From contig NZ_JABFAJ010000013.1 of assembly GCF_013085345.1 (NCBI RefSeq), positions 1 through 64,000 on the forward strand: a DNA stretch of 64,000 nucleotides, given 5' to 3'. Shown here one piece after another: positions 1-7,917 of this stretch; position 1 is the stretch's first letter, and the number at the start of each line of letters is the position of its first letter. The notes under the pieces are model-generated. The model worked only from the letters and a program-made list of their open reading frames with translations, ran no database searches and was not told where the DNA came from. A program made the position numbers and the translations under genes. This stretch comes from Isoptericola sediminis (GTDB lineage: Bacteria; Actinomycetota; Actinomycetes; Actinomycetales; Cellulomonadaceae).

Positions 1-14
1 GCGCAGGTGCGTCG

Positions 15-428
15 CTACCAGGACCAGCCGCGGGCGCTGAGCTCCAGCTCCTCGCGCAGCCGCTCGTCCTCCGAGACGCGCTCGTCGGGACGCAGCGGTT
101 CGTCCACCACGGCGAGACCGGCGACGCGGCAGGCGTCCCGCAGCATGGCGTCGTAGGCGTCCTGGACGGCCCGCCAGTGGTGGGCACGCGCGTACAGCCC
201 GGGATCCTCGGTGACGGTGCGGAGCTCCTCCGCGAGCTGGCCGAGCCGGATCTGGATGGCGAGGGTGACCAGGGGGTCGGGACCCGCCCGGCGGCGACGA
301 CGGCGGCGGGCCACCGCGTCGTGGTGGGCGTCCGAGCGCAGCCAGGATCGCACGGCCAGACCGATGACCACCGATCCGGTCGTCAGCAGGAACACTGCGA
401 ACCACGACATCGTGCGCCTCCGAGACAC
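15..428 (-). CDS. small membrane-anchored protein of unknown function
   Basis: A 137-residue protein I do not recognise. It has one hydrophobic segment at about residues 8-27, followed by a run of seven arginines (about 41-48) and a polar C-terminal domain rich in Glu and Arg. This layout fits a single-pass membrane protein with its charged tail in the cytoplasm. An internal ATG six codons in (MSWF) would also keep the membrane segment, so the start is uncertain. It is transcribed away from dps, and the shared upstream region carries a Crp-type palindrome just 8 bases from the start. No function can be assigned. Confidence 0.6.
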   Translation of the reverse strand: MSRRRTMSWFAVFLLTTGSVVIGLAVRSWLRSDAHHDAVARRRRRRRAGPDPLVTLAIQIRLGQLAEELRTVTEDPGLYARAHHWRAVQDAYDAMLRDACRVAGLAVVDEPLRPDERVSEDERLREELELSARGWSW

Positions 429-435
429 CCATTCT

Positions 436-451
436 AGTGACCCGTCTCACC
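436..451. promoter_or_regulatory. candidate Crp/Fnr-family operator
   Basis: GTGA (437-440), six bases, TCAC (447-450) forms a perfect core of the Crp/GlxR palindrome. It lies 8 bp upstream of the start of the minus-strand membrane protein, a position that would block transcription or initiation. It resembles the box at 10733-10748, which shares GTGACnCGTCTCAC. Binding is inferred only from sequence. Confidence 0.4.
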
Positions 452-524
452 GTGCGGCGACCTCGCCGCGTCCCGACCTGGTTCCCGGGCTCCGGGCCCC
501 CGGGCTCCTGGTCCCCGGCACCCC

Positions 525-572
525 GTCCGCGAGTCAGGACTGATTCGCGCGAGGGAGTCCTGACTCGCGGAC
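525..572. repeat. perfect 17-bp inverted repeat with 14-base loop
   Basis: Positions 525-541 and 556-572 are exact reverse complements (17 bp) around a 14-base loop at 542-555. The repeat sits inside the divergent intergenic region between the membrane-protein gene and dps, so it is not downstream of any gene and cannot be an ordinary terminator. There is no T-tract. It could be an intergenic palindromic repeat, a cruciform-forming element or a leader hairpin of dps. Confidence 0.8.
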
Positions 573-636
573 GCACAGACTGACGCGCGGCGAGGGTCCG
601 GCTCGGCCCGCTGGCGCGATCCCTCGACCCGCCCTA

Positions 637-655
637 TTCTGGAATCGTTCCAGAA
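637..655. promoter_or_regulatory. perfect palindrome upstream of dps, likely operator
   Basis: TTCTGGAA-TCG-TTCCAGAA is a perfect 8-3-8 palindrome ending 36 bases before the dps start. Its size and its place in front of an iron/oxidative-stress gene fit a Fur/PerR-type metal- or peroxide-sensing repressor. The exact family is inference, and no such regulator is encoded in this window. Confidence 0.5.
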
Positions 656-691
656 AGCGACCGGGTGACCCCCGAGAGAGCGAGGAGCACG

Positions 692-1177
692 ATGACCACG
701 CCCGCCATCCATCGCACGACGGACCGTTCCGAGGCCTCCGAGACCCTCACGCGGCACCTGCAGCGTGTCCTCGTGGCGCTCGTCGACCTGCACGTCCAGG
801 GCAAGCAGGCGCACTGGAACGTCACCGGCCGCGGGTTCCGCGACCTGCACCTGCAGCTCGACGAGCTCGTCGACGTCGCCCGGCAGCACAGCGACACGGT
901 CGCCGAGCGGCTCCGTGCCCTGCAGGCCGTGCCCGACGGACGCTCCGAGACGGTGGCCACGTCGACCGACCTCTCGCCCTATCCCGCCGGCCTCGTGTCC
1001 GTGACCGACACGGTGGACGCCGTCGTCGAGCGCGTCGCCCAGGTCGCCGAGGTCGTGCGCGAGGTGCACGACGACGTCGACGCGGCCGACCCGACGTCGG
1101 CCGACCTGCTGCACGAGATCATCCACGACCTGGAGAAGCAGGCCTGGATGATGTCCTCCGAGAACCACGAGGTCTGA
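692..1177 (+). CDS. dps: Dps-family DNA-protecting ferritin-like protein
   Basis: A 161-residue Dps/ferritin-like protein. Proteins of this family form dodecamers that oxidise Fe(II) with hydrogen peroxide, store iron and shield DNA under stress. The hallmark ferroxidase stretch is visible near the N terminus: KQAHWNVTG followed by a helix with a conserved Asp and Glu (LDELVD). The rest is four-helix-bundle-like, and the length matches the family. The ATG at 692 is chosen because GAGGAG (682-687) lies 4 bases upstream; an in-frame earlier start at 665 has no ribosome-binding site and would add nine residues that look like upstream DNA. The gene stands alone, with a perfect palindrome at 637-655 suggesting metal or peroxide control and a strong hairpin (1199-1259) downstream. 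Confidence 0.93.
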   Translation: MTTPAIHRTTDRSEASETLTRHLQRVLVALVDLHVQGKQAHWNVTGRGFRDLHLQLDELVDVARQHSDTVAERLRALQAVPDGRSETVATSTDLSPYPAGLVSVTDTVDAVVERVAQVAEVVREVHDDVDAADPTSADLLHEIIHDLEKQAWMMSSENHEV

Positions 1178-1198
1178 CCCCGCCCAGCTCACGCCCCC

Positions 1199-1259
1199 GT
1201 TGTGGGCATGAAAAATGCAGGTCCCCGTCTCGGAGACCTGCATTTTTCATGCCCACAAC
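1199..1259. terminator. 25-bp perfect palindrome between convergent dps and purL
   Basis: Positions 1199-1223 and 1235-1259 are exact reverse complements (25 bp) with an 11-base loop. The stem contains an A5/T5 block, so each strand has a short T-run inside the stem and not after it. It lies between two convergent genes and probably stops both transcripts. The outer sequence TGTGGGCATGA recurs in a similar hairpin at 43488-43543, which suggests a repeated element and not only a terminator. Confidence 0.8.
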
Positions 1260-1278
1260 CAAGGGGTGGCGGGAGGGG

Positions 1279-3612
1279 TCAGCCGAAGAGCCGCGGCAGC
1301 GTGCCCTCGTGGGCCTCGCGGGCCTCGTCGAGCGCGATCTCGAAGGAGTCCTCGCCGAAGGTCACGGACACGGTGTCACCACCGGTCCGGCCCAGACGCA
1401 CGACCGGCACCCCGGCACCCTCGGCGAGCGCCACGACCTCGGCCTCGCGGCCCGGCGTCACGGCCACGAGCGCCCGGGCGGTCGACTCGCTGAACAGCGT
1501 CGCGAACGGCGTCACCGCGTCCCGCGCGGCGACCTCGTCGAGGGAGACGGAGACGCCCACGCCGTAACGCAGCGACGCCTCGAGCAGGGACTGCGCGAGA
1601 CCGCCCTCGGACAGGTCGTGCGCCGCCGTCGCGGCACCGGCGCGGCGCGCGGCCACCAGGACCTCGGCGAGCGATCGCTCGGCCGCCAGGTCGACCCGCG
1701 GCGGCAGCCCGCCGAGGTGCTGGTGCTCGACGTCGGCCCAGGCGGAGCCGTCGAGCTCGTCGGCGGTCGTGCCGAGCAGCAGCACGGACTGGTCCGCGGC
1801 ACGCCAACCGGACGGCAGCGCCGTGCGGACGTCCTCCAGCACGCCGAGCACGCCGACGACGGGCGTGGGGTGGATGGCCGAGTCGATCTGCCCGGCCTCC
1901 CCGGTGCCGTTGTACAGGGACACGTTGCCGCCGGTGACGGGCACGGCGAGCTCCTGGCAGGCGTCGGCCAGCCCCTCGATGGCCTCGACGAGCTGCCACA
2001 TCGAGTCCGGGTGCTCCGGGGACCCGAAGTTGAGGCAGTCGGTCACCGCCAGCGGGGTCGCCCCGGTCGTGGCGACGTTGCGGTACGCCTCGGCCAGGGC
2101 GAGCTGCGCACCCGCCCGCGGGTCGAGCTTGCCGTACCGCCCGTTGGCGTCGGTGGCCAGGGCGACGCCCAGACCGGTGCTCTCGTCGACACGCACGACA
2201 CCGCCGTCGTCCGGCTGGGCGAGCGCGGTGTTGCCCTGCACGAAACGGTCGTACTGGTCGGTGACCCAGGCCGCGGAGGCCAGGTTCGGGGAAGCCAGCA
2301 GCCGCAGCGCGGTGGCGCGCAGCTCGGCACCCGTGACCGGTCGCTCGAGGCCGAGCCCGACGACGGAGGCCGCCTGCAGCTCGTCCTGCCAGGCCGGCCG
2401 CGCGTAGGGACGCTCGTAGACCGGACCCTCGTGGGCCACGGTCTTCGGGTCGACGTCGACGATCCGCTGCCCGTGGTGGTCGATGGTCAGGCGGCCGGAG
2501 CCGTTGACCTCGCCGATGACGGAGGTCTCGACGTCCCAGCGGCCCGTGATCGCGAGGAACTCCTCGAGCTTGTCCGGCCGCACGACGGCCATCATCCGCT
2601 CCTGCGACTCCGACATGAGGATCTCGCCGGCGTTCAGGGTGGGATCGCGCAGCAGGACGTCGTCGAGGTCGACGTGCATCCCGCCGTCACCGTTGGACGC
2701 GAGCTCGGAGGTCGCGCAGGAGATGCCGGCCGCGCCGAGGTCCTGGATGCCCTCGACGACGTGCGCGGCGTACAGGTCCAGGCAGCACTCGATGAGCACC
2801 TTCTCCATGAACGGGTCGCCGACCTGCACGCTGGGCCGCTTGGCCGGCACCCCGTCCTCGAAGGTCTCCGAGGCGAGGATGGACGCGCCGCCGATGCCGT
2901 CGCCGCCCGTGCGCGCGCCGAAGAGGATCACCTTGTTCCCGGCGCCCGAGGCGTTGGCCAGGTGGATGTCCTCGTGGCGCAGCACGCCCAGGCACAGGGC
3001 GTTGACCAGCGGGTTGCCCTGGTAGGAGGGGTCGAAGACCAGCTCACCGCCGATGTTCGGCAGCCCGAGGGAGTTGCCGTACCCGCCGACGCCGGAGACC
3101 ACGCCGTGCACGACGCGTGCGGTGTCGGGGTGGTCGACCGCGCCGAAGCGGAGCTGGTCCATCACGGCGACCGGGCGGGCGCCCATGGAGATGATGTCGC
3201 GCACGATGCCGCCGACACCCGTGGCCGCGCCCTGGTAGGGCTCGACGAAGGAGGGGTGGTTGTGCGACTCGACCTTGAAGGTCACGGCCCAGCCGTCGCC
3301 GATGTCGACGACGCCGGCGTTCTCCCCGATGCCGACGAGCAGATGGCGCTTCATCTCCTCGGTGACACGGTCGCCGAACTTGCGCAGGTGGACCTTCGAG
3401 GACTTGTACGAGCAGTGCTCGGACCACATCACCGAGTACATCGCCAGCTCCGCCGCCGTCGGGCGACGCCCGAGGATGTCGCGAATGCGTTGGTACTCGT
3501 CGGGCTTCAGGCCGAGCTCGCCGAACGGCAGGGCCTCGTCAGGGGTGGCGGCGGCGTTGTCGACGGTGTCGAGCGTCGGACGGGGGGTGGCAGCCTGGGC
3601 AGCGGCGGTCAT
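1279..3612 (-). CDS. purL: phosphoribosylformylglycinamidine synthase subunit PurL
   Basis: A 777-residue small-type PurL, the ATP-dependent synthetase subunit that converts FGAR to FGAM in purine synthesis together with PurQ (ammonia supply) and PurS. Visible family features are the N-terminal [12 protein letters not shown] region, the glycine-rich SHNHPS phosphate-binding segment, and the repeated AIRS-type halves with GGNVSLYN in the second half. The length matches the three-subunit bacterial form. ATG at 3612 is preferred: GAGG lies about 7 bases upstream, and the adjacent TTG at 3615 is less likely. Its partners purS and purQ are about 23 kb away at 26.9-27.9 kb on the same strand. It is convergent with dps. 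Confidence 0.97.
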   Translation of the reverse strand: MTAAAQAATPRPTLDTVDNAAATPDEALPFGELGLKPDEYQRIRDILGRRPTAAELAMYSVMWSEHCSYKSSKVHLRKFGDRVTEEMKRHLLVGIGENAGVVDIGDGWAVTFKVESHNHPSFVEPYQGAATGVGGIVRDIISMGARPVAVMDQLRFGAVDHPDTARVVHGVVSGVGGYGNSLGLPNIGGELVFDPSYQGNPLVNALCLGVLRHEDIHLANASGAGNKVILFGARTGGDGIGGASILASETFEDGVPAKRPSVQVGDPFMEKVLIECCLDLYAAHVVEGIQDLGAAGISCATSELASNGDGGMHVDLDDVLLRDPTLNAGEILMSESQERMMAVVRPDKLEEFLAITGRWDVETSVIGEVNGSGRLTIDHHGQRIVDVDPKTVAHEGPVYERPYARPAWQDELQAASVVGLGLERPVTGAELRATALRLLASPNLASAAWVTDQYDRFVQGNTALAQPDDGGVVRVDESTGLGVALATDANGRYGKLDPRAGAQLALAEAYRNVATTGATPLAVTDCLNFGSPEHPDSMWQLVEAIEGLADACQELAVPVTGGNVSLYNGTGEAGQIDSAIHPTPVVGVLGVLEDVRTALPSGWRAADQSVLLLGTTADELDGSAWADVEHQHLGGLPPRVDLAAERSLAEVLVAARRAGAATAAHDLSEGGLAQSLLEASLRYGVGVSVSLDEVAARDAVTPFATLFSESTARALVAVTPGREAEVVALAEGAGVPVVRLGRTGGDTVSVTFGEDSFEIALDEAREAHEGTLPRLFG

Positions 3613-3660
3613 CAACTTCCCTCGGGTCGCACGGGATGCTCGGGCCGAGCGTCCGCCAGT

Positions 3661-4221
3661 CTACCGGCGCGCCGCGAGGCCTCCCGGGGTCGCCCCCTCG
3701 TCGCCCCCTGTCGCTGCGGCGGCCGCCGCGTCCTCCGGCTCGTCCACCTGGGCGGCCAGCCCCAGCAGGAAGTCGCGCACGGCCCCGCGGCAGTGCTCCG
3801 GCACCTGCCGGGCGACCTCGAACATCTCGCGGTGCACCCGGGTCAACCGCTCGCGGACCTCCTCCTGCGCACCCTCCGTGGCCAGGACGACGACCGAGCG
3901 GCGGTCGTGCGGGTGCGGCTGCCGCTGCAGGCGCCCCGTCCGGCTGAGCCGGTCGAGCAGCTTGGTGGTCGAGGCGGTGGAGATCTCGAGGTACTCGGCC
4001 AGGCCGCGCGGGGTCACGGGTTCGCCCCGCCGCTGGGCGGCGATGACGAACCGCAGCGCCCGCAGGTCGGTGACGTTCATGTCCATCTCGCGGCTCGCCC
4101 GCTGCCGCATCACCTCGTCGGAGCGGCGGAAGACCCGGACGGCCTCGAGCAGCTCACGGGCCGCCGCGTCCTCGTCGCCGTACCAGTACGGCGACGAGGT
4201 GGAGAGGGAGGAGGTGCTCAC
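3661..4221 (-). CDS. MarR-family regulator, probable repressor of crtBI
   Basis: A 186-residue winged-helix MarR-type regulator. The DNA-binding region (about residues 60-115) shows the family pattern: VTPRGLAEYLEISTASTTKL for the recognition helix region, then the wing motif HPHDRRSVVV. The GTG start at 4221 follows a TAGGTA -10 box (4238-4233) at short distance. It is divergent from crtB, and a perfect palindrome (4245-4263) lies between the two starts. The arrangement resembles CrtR of Corynebacterium glutamicum, a MarR protein divergent from carotenoid genes that senses geranylgeranyl diphosphate. The functional equivalence is inference. The C-terminal tail is rich in Ala and Gly and may be unstructured. 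Confidence 0.88.
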   Translation of the reverse strand: MSTSSLSTSSPYWYGDEDAAARELLEAVRVFRRSDEVMRQRASREMDMNVTDLRALRFVIAAQRRGEPVTPRGLAEYLEISTASTTKLLDRLSRTGRLQRQPHPHDRRSVVVLATEGAQEEVRERLTRVHREMFEVARQVPEHCRGAVRDFLLGLAAQVDEPEDAAAAAATGGDEGATPGGLAARR

Positions 4222-4230
4222 GACACCCAC

Positions 4231-4272
4231 TGTACCTAGTTCGGCTAGCAAGAATCTTGCTAGGCTAGCCAC
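4231..4272. promoter_or_regulatory. divergent marR/crtB promoter region with MarR-type operator
   Basis: CTAGCAAG-AAT-CTTGCTAG (4245-4263) is a perfect 8-3-8 palindrome, typical in size for a MarR operator. It overlaps the start of the crtB -10 box TAGGCT (4261-4266), which is 6 bases before the crtB ATG, implying a leaderless mRNA. On the other strand the marR -10 is TAGGTA (4238-4233). One bound dimer could repress both genes. Confidence 0.75.
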
Positions 4273-5172
4273 ATGCCAGGCCACGGACTGACCGAACCCA
4301 CGTCGGACGCCGCCGAGGACGCCGACTCCGCCTACGACGACGTCGCGTACCGCAGCGCCGCGGTGGTGATCGATCGGTACTCCACGTCCTTCGGGTGGGC
4401 GTGCCGCCTGCTGGGCCCCGAGGTGCGCGACCACGTGCGTGCCGTCTACGCCCTGGTCCGGGTCGCCGACGAGATCGTCGACGACATGGCAGCACCCCTG
4501 AGCCTGGACGAACGCGCGGCGCTGCTCGACGAGCTCGAGCGCGAGGTCGACGCCGCCGTGCGCCGCGGCCGCAGCACCAACCTGGTGGTGCACGCCTTCG
4601 CCGTCACGGCACGGAGGTTCGGCATCGGCGCCGACCTCACGGCGCCGTTCTTCGCCTCGATGCGCACGGACCTGACGGTGAGGGAGCACGACGCCGACAG
4701 CTTCGCGCGCTACGTCTACGGGTCGGCCGAGGTGGTCGGGCTGATGTGCCTGCGCGTCTTCACCGGCGGCGACGAGGCCGCGTACGGCCGGCTCGCACCC
4801 GGTGCCGCCCGCCTCGGGGCGGCGTTCCAGAAGGTCAACTTCCTGCGCGACCTCGCCGACGACCTCGACGACCGGGGCCGCGCGTACTTCCCCGACTACG
4901 ACGTCGACTTCGACGACTCGGTCCGCGACCGCCTCCTCGACGACATCGACGCCGACCTCGCCACGGCCTCGGCGACGATCGTCGAGCTGCCCCGGTCGAG
5001 CCGCGTCGCCGTGCGCGCCGCCCACGACCTGTTCGCCGAGCTCTCCCGCCGGCTGCGCGCCACGTCCGCGGACGAGCTGCGCACGCGCCGGGTCCGGGTG
5101 CCCGACGCCGTCAAGGGCCGGCTCGTGCTCTCCGCCATGGTCCGTGAACGCCGGAAGGTGGCTGTCGCGTGA
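4273..5172 (+). CDS. crtB: phytoene synthase
   Basis: A 299-residue squalene/phytoene synthase that joins two geranylgeranyl diphosphates to phytoene, the first committed step of carotenoid synthesis. Both Asp-rich motifs that bind the Mg-diphosphates are present: DEIVDD at residues 66-71 and NFLRDLADDLDDRG in the C-terminal half, followed by the conserved AYFP. The ATG at 4273 lies 6 bases after the -10 box TAGGCT, so translation is probably leaderless. It overlaps crtI by 4 bases (GTGA), which indicates translational coupling. No GGPP synthase (crtE) is in the window, so the substrate must come from elsewhere. It is probably controlled by the divergent MarR protein. Confidence 0.96.
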   Translation: MPGHGLTEPTSDAAEDADSAYDDVAYRSAAVVIDRYSTSFGWACRLLGPEVRDHVRAVYALVRVADEIVDDMAAPLSLDERAALLDELEREVDAAVRRGRSTNLVVHAFAVTARRFGIGADLTAPFFASMRTDLTVREHDADSFARYVYGSAEVVGLMCLRVFTGGDEAAYGRLAPGAARLGAAFQKVNFLRDLADDLDDRGRAYFPDYDVDFDDSVRDRLLDDIDADLATASATIVELPRSSRVAVRAAHDLFAELSRRLRATSADELRTRRVRVPDAVKGRLVLSAMVRERRKVAVA

Positions 5173-6782
5173 AGGTCGTCGTCGTCGGGGGCGGCATCGC
5201 CGGGCTCGCCACCGCCGGGCTCCTCGCCCGGGACGGGCACGAGGTCGAGCTGCTCGAGCGGCACGAGACGCTCGGCGGCCGCGCCGGGTCGTGGGAGCGC
5301 GACGGATTCCGGTTCGACACGGGTCCCTCGTGGTACCTCATGCCCGAGGTCTTCGACCACTGGTTCGACCTCATGGGCAGCTCGACGGAGGCCGAGCTGG
5401 ACCTGCGCGCCCTGGACCCGGCGTACCGGGTCTTCCACGAGGGGCACCCGGACCCCCTCGACGTGCGGCGTGACCGCGCCGCCAACCTGGCCGCCTTCGA
5501 GGCCGTCGAACCCGGCGCCGGGGCGCGCCTGGACCGGTACCTGGACGAGGCCCACGAGGCCTACGACATGGCCCTGGACCACTTCCTGTACACGACTTTC
5601 GCCTCCTGGCTGCCCCTGGCCGACCGTCGGGTCCTCACCCGCGCCCACCGCCTCCTGCCGCTGCTCACCCGCTCGCTCGAGTCGCACGTGGGCCGGCGGT
5701 TCGAGGACGTCCGCCTGCAGCAGGTCCTCGGCTACCCGGCGGTGTTCCTCGGGTCCTCCCCGGACCGCACCCCCGCGCTGTACCACCTGATGAGCGCTTT
5801 GGACCTGGACGGCGGCGTCCGCTACCCGGCCGGCGGGTTCGCCCGCCTGATCGACGCGGTCGCCGGGCTGTCCGAGCGCGCCGGCGCACGGATCCGGACC
5901 GGTGCGCACGTGACGGCGGTCACCACGGCCGCCGGCGAACGGCCCGACGGGCGCGGCGGCGTCCCCGGTCCCCGCCGACCCCGCGCGCACACGACGGGCG
6001 TGCGCTGGCGCGACACGTCCGGCCTGGAGCACCACTCCGCCGCGGACGTCGTGGTCACCGCCGCGGACCTGCACCACGTCGAGCAGGACCTGCTGCCCGC
6101 ACGGCTGCGCAGCCAGCCCGAGCGCCGGTGGCGACGCGGTGACCCCGGGCCCGGCGGCGTGCTGGTCATGCTCGGTGTCCGTGGCCGGATCCCCGAGCTC
6201 GCGCACCACTCCCTGTTCTTCACCGCCGACTGGCACGAGAACTTCGGGGCCATCGCGGACGGCCGGGTCCCGGACCCGGCGTCGCTGTACGTGTGCGCCC
6301 CTTCGCGCACGGACGACACGGTCGCCCCCGCCGGCGACGAGAACCTGTTCCTCCTCGTCCCGGTGCCGGCCGACCCGGGGCTGGGGCGCGGCGGCGAGGA
6401 CGGCACCGGGGACCCGCAGGTGGAGGCGATCGCCGACGACGCGATCGACCGCGTGGCCGCCTGGGCGGGCGTCCCGGACCTGCGGGACCGGATCGCCGTG
6501 CGCCGCACCGTCGGCCCCGGTGACTTCGCGGCGGACCTCGCCTCCTGGTCGGGCGGGATGCTCGGCCCGGCGCACACGCTGTCGCAGAGCGCGATGCTGC
6601 GACCCGGGAACCAGTCGCGGCACGTGACCGGGCTGCTGCACGCGGGCGGCACGACGATCCCCGGGATCGGACTGCCGATGTGCCTGATCAGCGCCGAGCT
6701 GGTGGTCAAGCGGCTCCGGGGGGACACGTCGGCGCGCCCGCTGGATCCCGCCCCGGGGGACGTCGCACGATCGCTTCCCTGA
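5169..6782 (+). CDS. crtI: phytoene desaturase (CrtI type)
   Basis: A 537-residue FAD-dependent CrtI-type desaturase that turns phytoene into lycopene or a related polyene. The N-terminal dinucleotide-binding motif VVVGGGIAGL and the following acidic ELLERHETLGGRAG are canonical. The C-terminal signature LLHAGGTTIPGIGLPM closes the FAD site. The GTG start overlaps the crtB stop. The downstream lycopene-modifying genes usual in actinobacterial C50 clusters are absent here, and after crtI the strand continues with an unrelated gene. The final product could therefore be lycopene unless other loci contribute. Confidence 0.95.
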   Translation: MKVVVVGGGIAGLATAGLLARDGHEVELLERHETLGGRAGSWERDGFRFDTGPSWYLMPEVFDHWFDLMGSSTEAELDLRALDPAYRVFHEGHPDPLDVRRDRAANLAAFEAVEPGAGARLDRYLDEAHEAYDMALDHFLYTTFASWLPLADRRVLTRAHRLLPLLTRSLESHVGRRFEDVRLQQVLGYPAVFLGSSPDRTPALYHLMSALDLDGGVRYPAGGFARLIDAVAGLSERAGARIRTGAHVTAVTTAAGERPDGRGGVPGPRRPRAHTTGVRWRDTSGLEHHSAADVVVTAADLHHVEQDLLPARLRSQPERRWRRGDPGPGGVLVMLGVRGRIPELAHHSLFFTADWHENFGAIADGRVPDPASLYVCAPSRTDDTVAPAGDENLFLLVPVPADPGLGRGGEDGTGDPQVEAIADDAIDRVAAWAGVPDLRDRIAVRRTVGPGDFAADLASWSGGMLGPAHTLSQSAMLRPGNQSRHVTGLLHAGGTTIPGIGLPMCLISAELVVKRLRGDTSARPLDPAPGDVARSLP

Positions 6783-6829
6783 CCCGTCTGCCGGGCCATG
6801 AACAACTCATGGCACGAGTGACGTACCGG

Positions 6830-6845
6830 CGTGAACCGGGTCACA
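6830..6845. promoter_or_regulatory. candidate Crp/Fnr-family operator
   Basis: CGTGA-ACCGGG-TCACA matches the Crp/GlxR consensus (TGTGA-N6-TCACA) at nine of ten positions. It lies about 58 bp before the GTG at 6903, a distance compatible with activation of the downstream gene. It is one of four such boxes in the window. Confidence 0.5.
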
Positions 6846-6902
6846 GCTTGTTCACTCGTCGACACGCTTTCTCCAGCGTGGAGACCGTGTTTTGATGCGC
6901 GC

Positions 6903-7412
6903 GTGGAACACCTTCGACCCTTTGCCCCCGAAGCCTTCGAGTACGGGCTGGCGGCGTGGTCGTGGCTCGGCCTCCGGGGCAAGAACCCACGCTTCGCCAC
7001 CGTCTTCGGCGACGTCCTGCTGGAGTCGTTGGACGGGTGGTGGTTCCTCGACACCGTCGAAGGGACCCTCGAGCTGCGGTGGCACACGGCCGTCGAGCTC
7101 TCCGCCGAGCTGGACTCACCCGAGGGACGTCAGGAGCTCCTGCTCGAGGACCTCGTGATGGAGGCCGCCGAGCACGGTGTCGTGCCCGCCGCGGACGAGG
7201 TCCTGACCTTCATGCCGCACCCCGCGCTCGGCGGCCGGCTCCGCGGCGACTGCGCCGTCCCGGTCCGCCTCGAGCTGGCGCTGCGGATGTGCGGCGAGGT
7301 CCACCAGCAGGCACGGCGCGCCGCGGCGCCCGCACCGTCGCCGCTGCTGCTCGGTCACAGCCTCTCCGTCTCCGCCCGGTCCGGCCTCGAGGACGCCCGG
7401 CCCCGGCTCTGA
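6903..7412 (+). CDS. DUF1851-like (Tdi1-type) protein
   Basis: A protein of about 169 residues. The core FGDVLLESLDGWWFLDT followed later by TFMPHPALGG resembles the DUF1851 domain, found in cytosolic proteins including the type VI immunity protein Tdi1. No toxin or secretion gene is nearby, so an immunity role is not supported here. The GTG at 6903 is preferred because the conserved part starts just after it; the reading frame is open from 6831, but the extra residues look like promoter DNA and overlap the Crp-type box. The family assignment rests on remembered motif shape only. Confidence 0.6.
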   Translation: MEHLRPFAPEAFEYGLAAWSWLGLRGKNPRFATVFGDVLLESLDGWWFLDTVEGTLELRWHTAVELSAELDSPEGRQELLLEDLVMEAAEHGVVPAADEVLTFMPHPALGGRLRGDCAVPVRLELALRMCGEVHQQARRAAAPAPSPLLLGHSLSVSARSGLEDARPRL

Positions 7413-7551
7413 CCCTTGTCCCGGTCGGCGTCACGCAGTCGGTATCGACTTGTGACCCGATCGGCGCCTCCAGCGGATGCGTCCTCGCCGTGGATGACGT
7501 GTGCTGGTGGTGACGCGGTTGAGGCGGACCGCGGAGAAGGGTCGGAAACTG

Positions 7552-7857
7552 ATGAAGAAGGTGCTCCTCGCGGGCGGAGCCGTCGCACTGGGCGACGGTG
7601 TCCTGCTCGGTACGACGATCGCGCTCGGCTGGACCGTGGTCGCGATCCTCCTGGTGGGGGCCGGCATCGCCGGCGCCACCCTGGTCGCGGTGACGACACC
7701 GGCGCCGCGGGCGCCGGCTCGTGCGTCGACCGTCACCCTGGGCCTCCCGTTGCGCGACCCGGTCGCCACGGAGAGTGCCGACGAGGCCGACGCCGTCGCG
7801 ACGACGGGCATCGTGCCCGAGCCGCAGGTCGCGGAACCCGCAGCGGTCGCCGCCTGA
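7552..7857 (+). CDS. small hydrophobic protein of unknown function
   Basis: A 101-residue protein with a hydrophobic stretch from about residue 3 to 45 that could form one or two membrane helices, then an Ala/Pro/Thr-rich tail. I do not recognise a family. ATG at 7552 is preferred because the protein then begins MKKVLLAGG, typical of a signal or anchor sequence. A GTG at 7501 would add 17 residues. It is followed by a strong terminator. A hydrophobic start with an acidic, low-complexity end suggests envelope association. Confidence 0.5.
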   Translation: MKKVLLAGGAVALGDGVLLGTTIALGWTVVAILLVGAGIAGATLVAVTTPAPRAPARASTVTLGLPLRDPVATESADEADAVATTGIVPEPQVAEPAAVAA

Positions 7858-7867
7858 CCTCAGCGGA

Positions 7868-7902
7868 CGACGCCCCCGGTCACCTGGTGACCGGGGGCGT
7901 CG
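7868..7902. terminator. bidirectional terminator hairpin
   Basis: Positions 7868-7883 and 7887-7902 form a 16-bp perfect, very GC-rich stem with a 3-base loop between the convergent small hydrophobic gene and the acyl-CoA dehydrogenase gene. There is no clear U-tract, as is common in actinobacteria. Confidence 0.8.
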
Positions 7903-7917
7903 CGTCGTCGGGTCGGC

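Noticed and set aside
1249-4239. A 996-residue open frame on the plus strand
   Set aside because: It is antisense to purL and marR. The protein is low-complexity (Gly, Arg, Val, His), and its length comes from the lack of stop codons in GC-rich DNA. purL has clear family motifs on the other strand.
6903-7412. Immunity protein of a toxin system
   Set aside because: The DUF1851-like fold occurs in Tdi1, but there is no toxin, secretion or effector gene nearby.
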